A stretch of 64,000 nucleotides of DNA from Halalkalicoccus sp. CGA53 (GTDB lineage: Archaea > Halobacteriota > Halobacteria > Halobacteriales > Halalkalicoccaceae), in the NCBI RefSeq assembly GCF_036429475.1, contig NZ_CP144125.1:992001-1056000 (forward strand). The letters run 5' to 3'. The notes beneath the pieces were generated by a model that saw only the letters and a list, made by a program, of their open reading frames with translations, was not told the origin of the DNA and searched no databases. Every line of letters starts with the position of its first letter. The stretch's first letter is position 1. Position numbers and translations under genes: made by a program. This document shows, in pieces, positions 8,546-16,647 of this stretch.

Positions 8546-8645
8546 ATAGGGATCATCGTAGGAGTTCATAGTTCCTCGATTTCGAATCTACCGAGACCGA
8601 TGAGACGTGTGCTTGAGAGATCCGGCCGGCTACGATGATCCCTAT
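8546..8645. repeat. 100-bp palindromic repeat element, copy 1
   Basis: The element starts ATAGGGATCATCGTAG and ends with its exact reverse complement, so it has perfect 16-bp terminal inverted repeats. Copy 3 (55268-55367) is the same sequence in reverse orientation with only two differences by my alignment. Copy 2 (29999-30097) is more diverged. It fills the gap between two convergent cupin genes, and its last base overlaps the stop codon of the minus-strand cupin. It is too short to encode a transposase and resembles a MITE or a mobile terminator. Confidence 0.88.
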
Positions 8646-9013
8646 CACTCCACGAGTTCGATCTCGTCGTCGCCGTTCGGCACCGCACAGAGAAAGGCGC
8701 CCTCCTCTTCGCCCTCGTTTCGGTACCAGTGGACCGTTCCGGCGGGGATGAGCAGGGAATCGCCCTCTGACACGACGTACTCCTTGTCGTCGATACCCAC
8801 CGTGTACTCCCCCGAGAGGACATACTGCTCGTGTTCGACCTCGTTCGTGTGTCTCGGCACCTCGCTCCCCGTCGAGAGCGTGAACCGTCTGATCGCGAAC
8901 GTGGGCGCGCCGTCACTCGCGTCGAGCAGGACACCCTTCTCGAGTCCCTCCGCGGCCCCGACGGGCTCGTACTCGATCTCCGATGCTCGTCTCACGACCG
9001 GCTCCGTCTCCAT
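8645..9013 (-). CDS. Cupin-fold protein
   Basis: A 122-residue cupin carries motif 1 as PRHTNEVEHEQYVLSGEYTVG and motif 2 as GDSLLIPAGTVHWYRNEG, with three candidate metal-binding histidines and a glutamate. A single complete domain makes a small dioxygenase, isomerase or sensor role equally possible. It lies convergent with another cupin gene, separated by the repeat element. Positions 9014-9178 upstream contain no gene and presumably hold the divergent promoters shared with the S2P protease. Confidence 0.82.
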   Translation of the reverse strand: METEPVVRRASEIEYEPVGAAEGLEKGVLLDASDGAPTFAIRRFTLSTGSEVPRHTNEVEHEQYVLSGEYTVGIDDKEYVVSEGDSLLIPAGTVHWYRNEGEEEGAFLCAVPNGDDEIELVE

Positions 9014-9178
9014 ACCCCCTCCTCGACGCTTTCGCCCTTCACTCCTCCGACGTGGCCCGATACGGACGGTCGTAGCTGGTCACCGATGATCACCAGTACG
9101 GGTCGGCAGTCACCGGCAAGATACTCCAACCGTCCGTACGAGCGGTCACTTAAGCCCCTCGCGCCCCAAGTTCGGGTG

Positions 9179-10429
9179 ATGTTCAAGAGCTTCCGGATCG
9201 GCTCGCTCTTCGGCATCCCGATCAAACTCGATGTCACGTTTCTCCTCATCTTGCCGGTGTTCGCGTGGCTGATCGGGGGGCAGGTGGAGCCGCTGATCGG
9301 GATCACCAACACGTTCCTCGGAACCGAGATCGATCCCGAACCGCTGACGACGGGCTCGATGCCCTGGATCCTCGGTCTCGCGGCGGCTATCGGACTGTTC
9401 GTCGGGGTGGCGCTCCACGAACTCGGCCACTCGCTGGTCGCGATGTACTACGGCTACGAGATCGACTCGATCACGCTCTGGATCTTCGGCGGGCTCGCCC
9501 AGCTCACCGAACAGCCCGACCACTGGCTCCAGGAGTTCAACATCGCGATCGCCGGACCCATAGTGAGCGTCGCCGTCGGGATCGTCTCCTGGCTGCTGCT
9601 CCTCCCCTTACCGCCGAGTCTCGACGCGGCGATCTTCGTCCTTGGCTACCTCGCGCTGATGAACGTCGCGCTCGCGGTGTTCAACATGCTCCCGGCGTTC
9701 CCGATGGACGGCGGGCGCGTCCTGCGCGCACTGCTCGCGCGGAACCGGCCGCTCGCACAGGCGACGCAGATGGCCGCCGAGATCGGCAAGCTCTTCGCCT
9801 TCCTGATGGGGATCTTCGGGCTCTTCCAGCTCAACATCATCCTCATCGGCGTCGCCTTCTTCATCTACATCGCCGCCTCGGGCGAGGCCCAGCAGACGGT
9901 TCTCAAGGCCGCCTTCGAGGGCGTCACCGTGAGGGACGTGATGACCCCCAGCGAGGACGTCGACGTCGTCCACCCCCGCACGTCGATCACCGAACTCCTC
10001 GATCGGATGTTCACCGAGCGTCACACCGGCTACCCGGTGCTCGACGACTTCGGCCGCCCGGTCGGGATGGTCACGCTCGACGACGCCCGCGAGATCGACG
10101 AGATCGAGCGCGACGCCTACCGCGTCGAGGACGTGATGAGCCGGGAGCTGAAGACCGTCCGTCCGGAGACCGGCGCGATGGAGGCGCTCCAGGCGATGCA
10201 GAGCCACGGCATCGGTCGGCTGCTCGTCACCGACGAGACGGACGACCTCGTCGGCCTCGTCTCGCGCACCGACCTGATGACCGCCTTCAACATCATCAAA
10301 CAGAGCGGCTCCGTCGAGGCGGTTACCGGTACCGAGAACTACGACGGCCGTGGACCCGTGATCGACGAGCCGATCGAGCCGGGGGACGCGCGCACCGACG
10401 GCGACGGCGAGCGCGACGGCTGGCGCTGA
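9179..10429 (+). CDS. Site-2 protease family intramembrane zinc metalloprotease with CBS pair
   Basis: The protein is 416 residues and polytopic. The zinc site HELGH is at about residues 80-84 within a transmembrane helix, and the third ligand lies in NMLPAFPMDGGRV near residue 175. Together these define M50/S2P proteases, which cut substrates inside the membrane. From about residue 250 it has two CBS domains (VRDVMTPSEDVDVV and VEDVMSRELKTVRP), which usually sense adenine nucleotides. The acidic tail after residue 385 is disordered. The ATG at 9179 was chosen because upstream codons are not protein-like. No obvious anti-sigma-type substrate lies nearby. Confidence 0.92.
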   Translation: MFKSFRIGSLFGIPIKLDVTFLLILPVFAWLIGGQVEPLIGITNTFLGTEIDPEPLTTGSMPWILGLAAAIGLFVGVALHELGHSLVAMYYGYEIDSITLWIFGGLAQLTEQPDHWLQEFNIAIAGPIVSVAVGIVSWLLLLPLPPSLDAAIFVLGYLALMNVALAVFNMLPAFPMDGGRVLRALLARNRPLAQATQMAAEIGKLFAFLMGIFGLFQLNIILIGVAFFIYIAASGEAQQTVLKAAFEGVTVRDVMTPSEDVDVVHPRTSITELLDRMFTERHTGYPVLDDFGRPVGMVTLDDAREIDEIERDAYRVEDVMSRELKTVRPETGAMEALQAMQSHGIGRLLVTDETDDLVGLVSRTDLMTAFNIIKQSGSVEAVTGTENYDGRGPVIDEPIEPGDARTDGDGERDGWR

Positions 10430-10466
10430 TTCGCTACGAAGAACGGTACGAAAAGTCGATTCTCTC

Positions 10467-10928
10467 CTACTCGATGTCGATCGTGCGACCGCTCTCGTCC
10501 GCCTCGTCGGCGGTCGGGAGTCTCACTTCCAACACGCCGTTTCTGTAGGTGGCGCTGATCTCCTCTTCGAGCACGTCGCCGGGGACCGAGAGCGTCTCGT
10601 GGACGTGGCGGCTCCGGTGGTGGACGCCAGTCTCGCTCTCCTCACCCTCCTCGTGGGCGGCCTCGATGGTCAGGATGCCGCCGTCGAACCGGAGCGAGAG
10701 CTCCTCCTTCTCGAAGCCGGGGACGTCCGCGTAGACGAGGTAGCCCTCGTCGTCGGACTCGATGCTGGCGTTCAGCCCCTGCTCGGCGAACCCGCCGAGT
10801 GCGGGGAGGTCGCTCCGTGCGTCGTCGCCGCCCCAGCCCATCGCTCGGGGGTATCCGCTCGCCATCATCCGGCGCATCTGCTCGAACATTCGGTCCATCT
10901 CGTCGAACGGATCTCGTCGCATAGACAT
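10467..10928 (-). CDS. Hsp20 / alpha-crystallin family small heat shock protein
   Basis: A 153-residue ATP-independent holdase. The N-terminal region is Met/Arg-rich (RRDPFDEMDRMFEQMRRMM). The alpha-crystallin domain spans about residues 50-140 (YLVYADVPGFEKEELSLRF, then SRHVHETLSVPGDV and the strand GVLEVRLP). An IxI-like C-terminus is present as TIDIE. Two start ATGs lie six bases apart, and the upstream one is used here. A strong AT-rich promoter precedes it, consistent with heat induction, although no regulator site was identified. Confidence 0.92.
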   Translation of the reverse strand: MSMRRDPFDEMDRMFEQMRRMMASGYPRAMGWGGDDARSDLPALGGFAEQGLNASIESDDEGYLVYADVPGFEKEELSLRFDGGILTIEAAHEEGEESETGVHHRSRHVHETLSVPGDVLEEEISATYRNGVLEVRLPTADEADESGRTIDIE

Positions 10929-10957
10929 CGTGATCAGATATATATTGTTTGCACTTC

Positions 10958-10966
10958 TATATAAAT
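10958..10966 (-). promoter_or_regulatory. TATA box of the hsp20 gene
   Basis: The minus strand reads ATTTATATA about 30 bases before the hsp20 ATG, with a purine-rich stretch upstream that could be the BRE. A second AT run (10936-10947) sits nearer the start codon. This is the most AT-rich patch of the neighbourhood and fits a strong inducible archaeal promoter. Confidence 0.6.
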
Positions 10967-11056
10967 CTAGCGTGACGTGTGCGCTCACACCTCCGAACGT
11001 TTACTCAACTCCGACTCACAGTAGCCTCTTATCGGCGGACGACGAATATGCGCCCG

Positions 11057-11185
11057 ATGCCACAGATCGACGTTTCGGACTCCCTGTACGAACAGCTCGA
11101 GACCGCCGCCGACGGCGACGACATCGAGAACGCGCTCTGGCAGATGACGTACCTGTTCCAGCGCGGCAACGACCCCTCCGAGTAG
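11057..11185 (+). CDS. Small haloarchaeal protein, possibly ribbon-helix-helix-like
   Basis: A 42-residue acidic protein begins MPQIDVSDSLYEQLETAAD. The strand-then-helix opening resembles short ribbon-helix-helix or antitoxin-like proteins of haloarchaea, but the second helix is short. An in-frame ATG nine bases upstream is an alternative start. It is divergent from hsp20. No toxin partner is adjacent. Function unknown. Confidence 0.5.
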   Translation: MPQIDVSDSLYEQLETAADGDDIENALWQMTYLFQRGNDPSE

Positions 11186-11230
11186 ATTCATTCGCGTTTG
11201 GCCGACGACCGCCCGGGAGCGACGCGTCGG

Positions 11231-11599
11231 CTACCCCTCGTACTCGTACCATTCGAGCACCTCGAGCGATAGCTCCCCGAGAACCGCCTCGTTCGTCGCC
11301 TCGAGGACGACCGGCGGCGCACAGCCGACTCCCTCCGCCTCGATCCACCGGGCGAGACAGACACACCACCGGTCGCCCGGATGCAGGCCGGGAAACTCGA
11401 ACTCGGGTACTGGCGTGATCAGGTCGTTACCACGTTCGCGGCCGAACTCGAGGAACTCCTGGGTAACCACCGCACAGACCTCGTGTCTGCCGGGGTCCTC
11501 GGGGACGTGCCGACAGTGACCGTCGCGGAGGTACCCGGTCGCGGGCGAGAGACAGCACGGATCGAGCGCGGTGCCGAGGACGTTTCGCTCGTCGGTCAT
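11231..11599 (-). CDS. DUF2237 family protein
   Basis: A 122-residue protein matches the DUF2237 family. It opens with NVLGTALDPCCLSPATGYLRDG, has the core ICTVVT-like strand HEVCAVVTQEFLEF and the signature PGLHPGDRWCVCLARWIEA. Conserved cysteines at the start (CC) and in WCVC could form a metal or redox site. The biochemical role is unknown across the family. It is convergent with the preceding small gene and has its own short leader. Confidence 0.85.
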   Translation of the reverse strand: MTDERNVLGTALDPCCLSPATGYLRDGHCRHVPEDPGRHEVCAVVTQEFLEFGRERGNDLITPVPEFEFPGLHPGDRWCVCLARWIEAEGVGCAPPVVLEATNEAVLGELSLEVLEWYEYEG

Positions 11600-11666
11600 G
11601 CGTCGGCTTGGGGGGTCGGGGATAAGTACTGTCGGTGACCCGTTCCGAGCGGTGGTACGGCCCGAT

Positions 11667-12176
11667 TCAGTCGTCTACCCACGACGTATCGGCCGTGCGC
11701 GCTCCGACAGCCGGGTGCAGTAACGGACGGTCGACTCGCGGAGACGACCGGTTCGGAGGTACCACGGTCAGATCCGACCAGAGCGCTACCCACGGGTCGC
11801 AGGGCTGCCAGGTTTCGGTGACACGACCGTCTGCGATCCGGACCGCCATCGTCTTCCAGTCGGGGACGGATCTCTCTCGGCGTCCGCTCCCCTCGATGTC
11901 GCGAACCGACCACTGGCAGTAGACCACGTCGGCACCGCCGACGAGGTTGTCTACGCGGTACGAGAGCGAGGGAAACGCCCGTTGCGTGGTTCGAATGTGA
12001 TCGTTCAGCGCCCGCCGTCCGAGGAGCGTCCCTCGGCTGGTCCCGTAGGCGATGTGATCACCGGCGACCAGGTCGTCGACGGTCGTAGTCAGCTCCTCGG
12101 GCGACCGCGGCTCCGCACACAGTCGGATGAATCGCCGACCGATCCGTTCGTCCAACGTCGTCTGCTTGAGAGTCAT
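11667..12176 (-). CDS. SnoaL-like / ester cyclase-type NTF2-fold protein
   Basis: A 169-residue protein. Segments such as VDDLVAGDHIAYGTSRGTLLG, AFPSLSYRVDNLVGGADVVYCQWSV and MAVRIADGRVTETWQPCDPW follow the cone-shaped NTF2/SnoaL fold seen in polyketide cyclase-like and ester cyclase proteins. Catalytic identity cannot be inferred from the fold. The last 30 residues are a proline- and arginine-rich tail of unclear meaning. It stands alone. Confidence 0.7.
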   Translation of the reverse strand: MTLKQTTLDERIGRRFIRLCAEPRSPEELTTTVDDLVAGDHIAYGTSRGTLLGRRALNDHIRTTQRAFPSLSYRVDNLVGGADVVYCQWSVRDIEGSGRRERSVPDWKTMAVRIADGRVTETWQPCDPWVALWSDLTVVPPNRSSPRVDRPLLHPAVGARTADTSWVDD

Positions 12177-12526
12177 GTACCCTGTCCTCCTCTCCTGCTC
12201 TGTGAGGTGGTGACACTCCTACGGTCGGATTCGACAAATACGTTCGGAGATAACCATTTCTCTCGTTTCGCGGAGTGAAGATCCGTTCACCCGGGATCGG
12301 TCGGGGAGTCCGCTCCCGGGGACGGCCGTGGAGCCTGCCGTACCCGAACCGATCGACCGGCCCGGACATGGCGAGTCCGACCGCGACCGAGCTGGCCACA
12401 TCGGACTCCTCAGGAGGGCTGACTCGGACCGCTACAGGTGCCAGGGCGGAGTACAGAAGCCGGAGACGCGTCGTTCGATCGTCCTCAGGGGGGACGGGTC
12501 GGAACCGCCGACTAGGTTTATGCGGT
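12177..12526. other. Intergenic stretch without a convincing gene
   Basis: About 350 bases separate the divergent SnoaL-like and winged-helix genes. Short open frames on both strands have Arg/Ser-rich shadow composition and no start context. A small inverted repeat (CCTCAGGAGG, 12408-12417) is the only local symmetry noted besides the operator listed next. The region probably holds the two promoters. Confidence 0.5.
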
Positions 12527-12551
12527 ACAGTGTGGTATAGAATACCACTGT
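12527..12551. promoter_or_regulatory. Palindromic operator overlapping the start of the first winged-helix regulator
   Basis: ACAGTGTGGTAT (12527-12538) and ATACCACTGT (12542-12551) are inverted repeats with one extra T in the left arm, separated by AGA. A likely TATA element, TTTAT, sits at 12517-12521 about 31 bases before the GTG start, so the palindrome covers the expected transcription start. This layout suits repression, most simply autoregulation by the winged-helix protein encoded immediately downstream. That link is inferred. Confidence 0.6.
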
Positions 12552-13512
12552 GAACACCCGATCGACCTCGGAGATCGAGTTGGACGGGCTGGCGCCGGAG
12601 GAGGCGTTCTCGATCCTGGGAAACGAGACGCGACTCGACATCGTTCGGGCCCTGTGGTCGGCCGGTGCGCTGCGGGAGTACGACGAGGTCGACGACGCCG
12701 ACGCGACGATCTCGTTCTCAGAGCTCCGACAGGCGGTGGATATCAGGGACAACGGCCAGTTCAACTACCACCTCTCGAAGCTCGTCCCGCACTTCGTCCG
12801 ACGGACCGACGGTGGCTACCGGCTGAGCGATCCCGGCAAGAGGATCGCACGAACGGTGATCGCGATCTCGGGCGGACTGCCCGATCTCTCGGCCGGGGTG
12901 CGAACGACCTGTCCGCTGTGTGGGAGCTCCGTTACGGCGGCGTACGACGAGCAGTGGCTCCGCTTTTCGTGCACCGAGTGCGACGGGATGTTCGGCGATG
13001 TGGCTCCGGACGGGGCGATCTTCTACGCCGGGTTTCCGGCGGCCGGGCTGAACGGTCGGTCTCCCGACGACGCCCTCGAGACCGGCGTGTACAGGTGTAT
13101 GCTGGATCTGGCGTACCTGATGCGGGGCGTCTGTCGCGAGTGTGCGGGTCCGATCGCGCCGTCGGTGTCGGTCTGCGAGAGCCACGACGCGAGCGGGGGC
13201 GGGCCCTGTGTCGCGTGTGGCACGCCGTTCGTCGCCTGGACGACCCTCCGGTGTGAGGGGTGTCGGTTCACCAAGCGGCTGCCGATCGAACTCTGCGTCA
13301 TGGGGTTGACGCCCGTGATCGGAGCCCTCTACGAGAGGGGGATCGACGTGCTCTCGCCCTCGTTCGGCGACCTCGTCGACGCGATCGGGAGCCTGTTCCG
13401 GACCACCGTCACGCACGACCCCCTTCGGGTGACGGTCGCCATCGAGGACGAGCTCGAGCGGCTGACGCTGACGTTCGACGACGAGATGACGCTCGTCGAA
13501 CTCGGACCGTAG
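12550..13512 (+). CDS. ArsR-like winged-helix regulator with double zinc ribbon (paralogue 1)
   Basis: A 320-residue protein starting at GTG. Residues 10-100 form a winged helix (EEAFSILGNETRLDIVRALW, then NGQFNYHLSKLVPHFV), like many haloarchaeal ArsR-type regulators. Residues about 120-240 contain CPLCGSS/CTECDG, CRECAG and CVACGTPF/CEGC motifs, enough for two or more zinc ribbons. The C-terminus is a beta-rich domain ending LTLTFDDEMTLVEL. The same architecture occurs in the gene at 17360-18247. The palindrome at its start codon suggests autoregulation. The effector is unknown, and the middle part may sense metal or redox state. Confidence 0.82.
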   Translation: MNTRSTSEIELDGLAPEEAFSILGNETRLDIVRALWSAGALREYDEVDDADATISFSELRQAVDIRDNGQFNYHLSKLVPHFVRRTDGGYRLSDPGKRIARTVIAISGGLPDLSAGVRTTCPLCGSSVTAAYDEQWLRFSCTECDGMFGDVAPDGAIFYAGFPAAGLNGRSPDDALETGVYRCMLDLAYLMRGVCRECAGPIAPSVSVCESHDASGGGPCVACGTPFVAWTTLRCEGCRFTKRLPIELCVMGLTPVIGALYERGIDVLSPSFGDLVDAIGSLFRTTVTHDPLRVTVAIEDELERLTLTFDDEMTLVELGP

Positions 13513-13553
13513 CTGCTCCGTGGCCCCCCTCAGCTCTCTGAAACCCCGTCCGG

Positions 13554-14150
13554 TCAGGCCTCGATACCGAGCGCGGCGTAGAACGCGTCGTGATCCCCGT
13601 CCATTCGCCCGATCAGCCCTCTCGCGCGTTCTTTGACGCCCTCCGTCACCCGAACGTGGACCATTCCCTCGCCCGGCTGTCCGTAGACGACGCTCGTGCC
13701 GAGGGGCGCTGCGACCAGTACGGGCAGCGTGAGCAGGTCCTCCTCGCCGTCGATCACGACGAGAACCGATCCCTCCCGATCGAGCGCCTCCCGAAGCGCC
13801 GAGAGCGCCGAGTGCGAGACCGTCGCCGCGGGGTTCGCCGCCTCGATCCGTTCGGCGTCGATGACGTCGAGGGTCTCCCGGGTCGACTCGCCCACCGCGT
13901 CGCGCTCGGTGAGCCAGTCTACCACGGCGATGTCCGGCGTCCGTCCGGCACGCACGAGGTGGGCGGTGACCACGTCGCCGACGGCGATCACGTCACTGTC
14001 GACCTCAGAAAGCAGCGTTTCCCCCTCGGTGAACACCGGACCTAACGGATCCTTGAACGCGCCACGCATCGCCTCGGGGAGCGTGAGGACGACCCCTTCG
14101 CTATCGCCGTTTCTCCCGCCCCCTCTCTCTCCCGAACCGGACTCGCCCAT
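13554..14150 (-). CDS. GTP-dependent dephospho-CoA kinase (DUF359 family)
   Basis: A 198-residue protein of the DUF359 family, shown in archaea to phosphorylate dephospho-CoA with GTP as the last step of coenzyme A synthesis. Recognisable segments are KDPLGPVF near residue 33, VIAVGDVVTAHLVRAGRTPDIAVVD and VLVVIDGEEDLLTLPVLVAAPLG. The first 18 residues are a disordered Gly/Ser/Glu leader. It is the last gene of the operon eIF2-gamma, PIN, Rpo7, Spt4, kinase. Its start abuts the stop of spt4. Confidence 0.87.
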   Translation of the reverse strand: MGESGSGERGGGRNGDSEGVVLTLPEAMRGAFKDPLGPVFTEGETLLSEVDSDVIAVGDVVTAHLVRAGRTPDIAVVDWLTERDAVGESTRETLDVIDAERIEAANPAATVSHSALSALREALDREGSVLVVIDGEEDLLTLPVLVAAPLGTSVVYGQPGEGMVHVRVTEGVKERARGLIGRMDGDHDAFYAALGIEA

Positions 14151-14348
14151 CTACCGGACCTTGAGCGCGTAGGTACCCGGTTCCGTGACCTGCATCTCCT
14201 TGGCGATCTCGCTCTCCTCGGGGTGGCCGATCACGACGTAGCCCGCCCAGTCCTCGGTGAAGCTCGTCGACCCACAGCTCGGACAGGCGTCGGTGTCGGG
14301 GTCGAGCACCCGGTGACAGTCACGGCAGGTCGGGCGTTTCTTCGCCAT
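14151..14348 (-). CDS. spt4: Transcription elongation factor Spt4 (RNA polymerase subunit E'')
   Basis: A 65-residue zinc protein with the pairs CRDC and CPSC near residues 8-26, followed by SFTEDWAGYVVIGHPEESEIAKEM. It is the archaeal Spt4 that pairs with Spt5 to increase RNA polymerase processivity. It was formerly called RpoE2. It is directly joined to rpoE1 upstream and to the CoA kinase gene downstream, with no intergenic bases, so co-translation is likely. Confidence 0.96.
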   Translation of the reverse strand: MAKKRPTCRDCHRVLDPDTDACPSCGSTSFTEDWAGYVVIGHPEESEIAKEMQVTEPGTYALKVR

Positions 14349-14936
14349 CTAGTCGCCCTCCGCGGTCTGCTGCTCACGGCGTCGGCGATCGGACTCCAGC
14401 CACTCGTGTTTGCCGAGTGCGACCTGCTTCGCCGTGAGCCCGATCTTCGAGTCGCGCGGGTTGCGCTCGTCGATGCTCTTCGTGACGATCCTCGTCCTCA
14501 CGGAGTCCTCGACGCCGAGTGCCTGGTCGGACTCGGTCGAAGAGAGACGCTGGTTCTCGCCGTCGTAAGCGAGGTACTCGTCGGAGATCTGGGAGACGTG
14601 GAGCAGGCCGTCGACGGGGCCGATCCCGACGAACGCGCCGAACTCGACCACCTCGACGACGATCCCGTCGACGACCTCCTGCATCTCGGGGTCGTAGGTG
14701 ATCGCGTCGAACTCCGCCTCGTAGAAGACCGACCCCTCGTGGTGCTGTTGCTCCGGGAGGACTACTCCCTCGCCGATGTCGTGAACCTCGACGACGGAGA
14801 CGACGGAGCCGACCTCCTCGTCCATCCGCCCCTCGAGTTTGTCCTGGAGGAGCTGTCTGACCAGCTCCGGCGTGACGCTCGCAAGCGCCTTCGGCGGTAC
14901 CTCGACGACGTCCTTCAGTGTGACCCGTTTGTACAT
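14349..14936 (-). CDS. rpoE1: DNA-directed RNA polymerase subunit E' (Rpo7)
   Basis: A 195-residue stalk subunit of archaeal RNA polymerase, homologous to Rpb7. The N-terminal tip domain begins MYKRVTLKDVVEVPP. The C-terminal S1/OB domain starts near residue 85 (GIVVEVVEFGAFVGIGPVDG) and continues with LLHVSQISDEYLAYD. It binds nascent RNA and helps open promoters. The usual archaeal pairing with spt4 is preserved. The PIN-domain gene precedes it by six bases. Confidence 0.96.
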   Translation of the reverse strand: MYKRVTLKDVVEVPPKALASVTPELVRQLLQDKLEGRMDEEVGSVVSVVEVHDIGEGVVLPEQQHHEGSVFYEAEFDAITYDPEMQEVVDGIVVEVVEFGAFVGIGPVDGLLHVSQISDEYLAYDGENQRLSSTESDQALGVEDSVRTRIVTKSIDERNPRDSKIGLTAKQVALGKHEWLESDRRRREQQTAEGD

Positions 14937-14942
14937 GGTGTG

Positions 14943-15329
14943 TTACGGTTGAGTGATCGCGAGTTCGTTTCGGCCCCGTAAAGCAATTACTGGAACGCCC
15001 GCGCGCAGGAGACGCGTTCGCAGGGGGCCGTCGTTCGTCACGACGTACTCGGCGTCGCCCTCGCGGGCGAGGCCCAGCAGCACGTCGTCGGCGTACTGTT
15101 CGTCGTCCTCGACGACCTGACAGCGCTCGCGTGCGAGGTCCAGTCCGACACTCGCGGCGACCGCCTCCGTTCCCCCTCCCTCGGCGAGCCGTTCGAGTTC
15201 CCGTATCGCCGACCGTGTCGTGAGTACCTCGACCGAGCCGAACAGGCGGTCGAGTTCCTCGAAGACACGCACGTCACACTCGACCGGCATCATCAACGCG
15301 TTCGTGTCGAGGGCGACCACCGGCCCCAT
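14943..15329 (-). CDS. PIN-domain protein (Fcf1/Utp24-like)
   Basis: A 128-residue PIN-fold nuclease candidate. The acidic residues are visible: Asp in VVALDTNALMMPVE, Glu in SAIRELERLAEG, Asp in EQYADDVLLGLA and Asp in YVVTNDGPLRTRLL. The ALMMP stretch after the first Asp resembles the Fcf1/Utp24 type, linked to rRNA processing. It sits between eIF2-gamma (2-base gap) and rpoE1 in a conserved operon, which also favours an RNA-processing role over a toxin role. A longer open frame continues upstream but only as a shadow of eIF2-gamma. Confidence 0.86.
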   Translation of the reverse strand: MGPVVALDTNALMMPVECDVRVFEELDRLFGSVEVLTTRSAIRELERLAEGGGTEAVAASVGLDLARERCQVVEDDEQYADDVLLGLAREGDAEYVVTNDGPLRTRLLRAGVPVIALRGRNELAITQP

Positions 15330-15331
15330 CG

Positions 15332-16564
15332 TCACCCGCGGAGCGTGCCGATGCCGATCAGCCGCCAGCGCGTCCCGACTCGGCGGTTCATCGCGATGGC
15401 CGCTCCGATGGGCGCACAGACCGGCCGTTTCAGTGCGACCTCGCACTCGCCGTCGCGCGCGCTCGTCACCGCGCCGACGGTCGTGGCGGTGCCGACGGTC
15501 ATCATCAGCGGCTCTCCCGTACTGATCTCCTCGATCTCCTCGTCGCTGCCGACGACGCGCTCTAGCAGCTCGACGTCCATCGTAAAGGAGTCCCACGTCG
15601 GCGGCAGGCTCCCCGGCGGCCCGGCGACCTGCCCGGCCAGCGAGTCCCCCTTCGTCAGGCTCGGATCGAGGCCGGTCCCGACGCCGAGCAACCCTCCAGG
15701 GGTGGCCGCCTCGACCATCTCCCCACCCGCCTGGATCGAGCGGATCTCGGTGGTGATCGGCTGCCACTCCGTCTGGCCGCCCTCCTCTACCTGTCTCCCC
15801 GGTCGGACCTCGATCTCGTCGCCGACGGTGAGCCTGCCGGAGACGAGGCTCCCGCCGATCACGCCCCCGAGGAGGTCCTCGTGGGTCGTTCCCGGCCGGT
15901 TGATGTCGAAGCTCCGCGCGACGTACATCCTGGCGTCGTCGTTCGGATCCCGTTCCGGCGTGGGGATCTCCTCCTCGATCGCCGCGATCAGGAGGTCTAA
16001 GTTCACCTCCTGGCCGGCGCTGATCGGGACGATCGGCGCGCCCTCGGCGACCGTACCGGAGACGAACTCCTCGATCTGGCGCTTGTTCTCGACCGCGCGG
16101 TCGCGGTCGACCAGGTCGAGTTTGTTCTGGGCGATGACGACGTTCTCGATGCCGATGATGTCGAGTGCCATCAGGTGCTCTTCGGTCTGGGGCTGCGGGA
16201 CCGGATCGACCGCGCTGATCACCAGCACCGCGCCGTCCATCAGTGACGCCCCGGAGAGCATCGTCGCCATCAGCGTCTCGTGGCCCGGCGCGTCGACGAA
16301 CGACACCGTCCGAACCGGTTCGCTCTCCGCGCCGTCCGGGCAAGTCTCCTCGACGGTGTAGCACTCGGGCGCCTCGACGCCGGGACACCGACGGAACGTC
16401 GTGTCGGCGTAGCCGAGCCGGATCGAGATGCCGCGTTTCATCTCCTCCGAGTGCTTGTCGGTCCAGTCGCCCGAGAGCGCCTGCACCAGCGTCGTCTTCC
16501 CGTGATCGACGTGACCGACGAGTCCGATGTTCACCTCCGGTTGTCGTGTATATGTATCCGCCAT
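15332..16564 (-). CDS. eif2G: Translation initiation factor 2 subunit gamma
   Basis: A 410-residue GTPase that carries initiator Met-tRNA to the small ribosomal subunit. G1 is [10 protein letters not shown] near residue 17, G3 is VDAPGHE, G4 is [10 protein letters not shown]. The archaeal/eukaryal zinc knuckle is seen as [16 protein letters not shown] at about residues 60-75. Domains II and III follow. The ATG at 16564 gives the family's usual length, and the open frame 33 codons further upstream is not conserved-looking. It heads the operon with the PIN, rpoE1, spt4 and CoA-kinase genes. Confidence 0.97.
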   Translation of the reverse strand: MADTYTRQPEVNIGLVGHVDHGKTTLVQALSGDWTDKHSEEMKRGISIRLGYADTTFRRCPGVEAPECYTVEETCPDGAESEPVRTVSFVDAPGHETLMATMLSGASLMDGAVLVISAVDPVPQPQTEEHLMALDIIGIENVVIAQNKLDLVDRDRAVENKRQIEEFVSGTVAEGAPIVPISAGQEVNLDLLIAAIEEEIPTPERDPNDDARMYVARSFDINRPGTTHEDLLGGVIGGSLVSGRLTVGDEIEVRPGRQVEEGGQTEWQPITTEIRSIQAGGEMVEAATPGGLLGVGTGLDPSLTKGDSLAGQVAGPPGSLPPTWDSFTMDVELLERVVGSDEEIEEISTGEPLMMTVGTATTVGAVTSARDGECEVALKRPVCAPIGAAIAMNRRVGTRWRLIGIGTLRG

Positions 16565-16647
16565 AGAGAGGGTTTCTTCTAGTCGTTTCGCCCCGAACGA
16601 CTGATAAACCCACCGTTCTCGTCGCTCGCTCTGGCCCGTGCCCTCGA

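Noticed and set aside
8546-8645. Target-site duplication around repeat copy 1 (GACTC/CACTC)
   Set aside because: Only four of five bases match, and copies 2 and 3 show no flanking duplication, so a duplication cannot be claimed.
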